This document shows positions 32,810 to 34,209 of a DNA stretch of 34,209 nt, in pieces (within the stretch, counting starts at the first letter, position 1; each line of letters starts with the position of its first letter). The stretch covers positions 1 through 34,209 of the forward strand of contig JAHBWO010000032.1 of NCBI GenBank assembly GCA_019636945.1, written 5' to 3'. The stretch is from Nitrospira sp. (GTDB taxonomy: Bacteria > Nitrospirota > Nitrospiria > Nitrospirales > Nitrospiraceae). The position numbers and the translations under genes were made by a program. Under the pieces are notes generated by a model. It did not search any database, was not told the DNA's origin, and saw only the letters and a list, made by a program, of their open reading frames with translations.

Positions 32810-33223
32810 ATGGCTCCATCCGATCTACCCTCTCATCATGACGAACCCGCGCGTCCGTCGCCGCCTTCCGAACCGGAGGACCCACGCGGAAATGCTGACC
32901 ACCAAATCCACGTCATCGGGCTGATGGTCGGCACGGCCTTGATGTTTATCGGATTTCTCAATGTGTTTCTTTCCATCAGCGGCGGGTTTGAGATTAATAT
33001 CGTGCCGTTTCTGATCTATTTTGGCGGCCTCGCGGTCTGGGCTAATGCCGCGGTCGAAACGCCGGCCATTCGGTATAGTGTCATGGCAACGGCCGTCCTG
33101 TTGGCCTTGGGACTCTTTCAATATGGTGAAGTCCTGTTTTGGCACAAACAAGTGCTGTTTTGGGCCACCATCATCATCGTCATGTATTTCATGTTCGTCG
33201 AGCCCAAGAAGCCGACCACCTGA
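32810..33223 (+). CDS. Small integral membrane protein of unknown function
   Basis: The 137-residue protein has a charged, proline-rich N-terminus (first 30 residues) and four hydrophobic segments (about 34-52, 62-80, 88-105 and 112-130), ending in a short tail EPKKPTT. It has no recognisable catalytic motif. It begins 2 bp after the dCTP deaminase stop, so it is likely translationally coupled and part of the same transcript. The topology suggests both ends face the cytoplasm. It could be an anchor or transporter-like component of the operon; I do not recognise the family. Confidence 0.8.
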   Translation: MAPSDLPSHHDEPARPSPPSEPEDPRGNADHQIHVIGLMVGTALMFIGFLNVFLSISGGFEINIVPFLIYFGGLAVWANAAVETPAIRYSVMATAVLLALGLFQYGEVLFWHKQVLFWATIIIVMYFMFVEPKKPTT

Positions 33224-33242
33224 GCGTAATGAATTCTGCTAG

Positions 33243-33935
33243 ATGACGATCTCCGTCATCATTCCAACTCTGAATGAAGAACAGGTCCTCGGGCAGACTC
33301 TGGCCGACCTCCCCTCCACTCACACGAGTGAAATCATTATTGTTGATGGAGGTAGCACCGATCGCACGCTCGCAATTGCAAATACCTTTTGCGCGCACAC
33401 ACCCAAGGCTCAGCTCGTGCGAGCACCGACCGGACGAGCGCGTCAGATGAACGAGGGAGCGAAAGCCAGCCGTGGAGACATTCTACTTTTCTTGCATGCC
33501 GACACGCAGGTGGTAGAGGAAGCTCCTCGGATCATTGAATCGGCGCTGGCAAATCCTGCCGTTGTGGGAGGACGATTCGACGTCCGATTCGACACGCGTT
33601 CCGGTTGGGGAAGTATCATTGGGACACTCATGAACTGGCGTTCCCGCACGAGCGGCATCGCCACGGGTGATCAGGCCATCTTTGTCCGCCGCCACATTTT
33701 CGAACGACTTGGGGGCTTTGCGGACATCCCGCTGATGGAAGACATTGAATTCAGCCGACGACTCAAACGAGCCGGGTCGACTGTGGCACTTCGCCAAACG
33801 GTCACCACCTCTTTTCGACGATGGGAGCAGCAGGGCCCCCTGAGAACCATCCTCTTGATGTGGACGTTGCGATTCCTCTATTGGGCCGGCGTCAACCCCT
33901 CACGGTTGAACCGATGGTATAAAGTGGTTCGGTAG
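33243..33935 (+). CDS. TIGR04283-type family 2 glycosyltransferase (arsenosugar-biosynthesis type)
   Basis: The 230-residue GT-A enzyme matches TIGR04283. The start is SVIIPTLNEE; the nucleotide-sugar site DGGSTD lies at residues 35-40, FLHADT at 83-88 serves as the DxD-like motif, and GDQAIFVRRHIFERLGGF and MEDIEFSRRLKRAG sit in the acceptor half. TIGR04283 proteins are annotated for arsenosugar biosynthesis from association with the radical SAM protein ArsS and DUF2064 enzymes. The next gene downstream is of that DUF2064 type, which supports the pair. The ArsS gene is not visible. The start ATG 33243 is 20 bp after the membrane protein's stop. Confidence 0.9.
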   Translation: MTISVIIPTLNEEQVLGQTLADLPSTHTSEIIIVDGGSTDRTLAIANTFCAHTPKAQLVRAPTGRARQMNEGAKASRGDILLFLHADTQVVEEAPRIIESALANPAVVGGRFDVRFDTRSGWGSIIGTLMNWRSRTSGIATGDQAIFVRRHIFERLGGFADIPLMEDIEFSRRLKRAGSTVALRQTVTTSFRRWEQQGPLRTILLMWTLRFLYWAGVNPSRLNRWYKVVR

Positions 33936-33969
33936 ATCGTGAAGTGTACGGCGTAAGGGGGTAGGCGAT

Positions 33970-34209
33970 ATGAACAATAGAACGACAAAACTCTCGGAAG
34001 GCAAACAATCCACCAATCCAAAATCGCTTCACGCTTCACGTCTCACGTCTCACGCTGCCCTCGTGATTTTTGCCAAAGCGCCCATACCTGGCCAAGTGAA
34101 GACACGACTCTGCCCGCCTCTGACGCCAGACGAAGCCGCCACGCTCCACGGAAGTTTTGTCCTCGATACGCTGGAACGAACAAAGCTCGCCACGACAACG
34201 CTCAAATTG
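33970..34209 (+). CDS. TIGR04282/DUF2064-type glycosyltransferase, 3' end cut by window
   Basis: Eighty codons are visible from ATG 33970 to the window end without a stop. After an atypical N-terminal stretch the family block LVIFAKAPIPGQVKTRLCP begins at about residue 32 and continues with LTPDEAATLHGSFVLDTLE. TIGR04282 proteins normally start close to that block, so the first 30 residues are an extension, part of it encoded by heptamer repeats (34027-34054). A GTG just before the block (34063) could be the true start. It pairs with the TIGR04283 gene upstream. Confidence 0.85.
   Translation, partial: MNNRTTKLSEGKQSTNPKSLHASRLTSHAALVIFAKAPIPGQVKTRLCPPLTPDEAATLHGSFVLDTLERTKLATTTLKL
34027..34054. 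repeat. Four tandem heptanucleotide repeats within coding N-terminus
   Basis: CTTCACG, CTTCACG, TCTCACG and TCTCACG lie end to end over 28 bp. Related degenerate tracts occur at 19205-19225 and 20262-20289. If the ATG at 33970 is used, this tract encodes part of the odd N-terminal extension (LHASRLTSH) of the DUF2064-type glycosyltransferase. Confidence 0.55.

Noticed and set aside
1..34209. CRISPR array, rRNA, transposase or phage genes
   Set aside because: I looked for direct-repeat arrays, conserved rRNA stretches and transposase or integrase motifs and saw none; only short heptamer tracts and one palindrome are repetitive.

Overview
The window looks like a chromosomal segment of a Gram-negative, moderately GC-rich bacterium. 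The gene set fits Nitrospira (phylum Nitrospirota) best: small c-type cytochromes, a CbbQ-type ATPase, an FhlA-like sigma-54 activator, TIGR04283/TIGR04282-type glycosyltransferases, and many single-copy detoxification enzymes. That assignment is inference from gene content; there is no rRNA marker. I found no rRNA, tRNA, CRISPR array, transposase, phage gene or origin.

Layout. (1) 1-3.5 kb, minus strand: a Tat-exported protein cut by the window edge, two small periplasmic cytochromes c, a YgiD-type dioxygenase, an FMN reductase, and a DoxX protein preceded by a 37-codon hydrophobic mini-gene. (2) 3.8-7.5 kb, minus: a tightly overlapped tetR / membrane-fusion / ABC ATPase / ABC-2 permease export operon. 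(3) 7.5-8.6 kb: an AT-richer patch with a HigBA toxin-antitoxin pair. (4) 8.7-12.6 kb: a GAF sigma-54 activator, a double CDGSH iron-sulfur protein, and a divergent KefB-like cation/proton antiporter. (5) 12.6-21.2 kb: two VOC proteins, an FMN reductase, a histidine phosphatase, two pirins, two NmrA-type Rossmann proteins, a FrnE/DsbA-type thiol oxidoreductase, and an HxlR regulator with a single N-terminal cysteine. (6) 21.5-24.4 kb: a secreted OB-fold-like protein, two paralogous glycine-zipper lipoproteins, a DUF167 protein and an orphan CbbQ/NorQ-type ATPase. (7) 24.5-28.3 kb: a hybrid histidine kinase overlapped by a YkgJ-DUF2156-like fusion. (8) 28.5-34.2 kb, plus strand: an ATP-grasp-like protein, a small CxxC thioredoxin-fold protein, a lysine 2,3-aminomutase, a two-domain dCTP deaminase, a membrane protein, and two arsenosugar-type glycosyltransferases, the last cut by the window end.

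How the genes work together. Regions 1, 4 and 5 read as an electrophile, quinone and redox-stress island. Most enzyme families occur twice (FMN reductase, VOC, pirin, NmrA), and a thiol-switch-type regulator sits divergent to one pirin. Region 8 is the least familiar combination and the best candidate for an undescribed pathway. Regions 6 and 7 hold orphan or fused proteins whose usual partners are absent.

Non-coding structure includes a 121-bp interrupted palindrome between the two lipoprotein genes, short tracts of a degenerate heptanucleotide repeat (type YTTCACG), and twin CAATTGG sites exactly 60 bp apart at the pirin/HxlR divergent promoter region.
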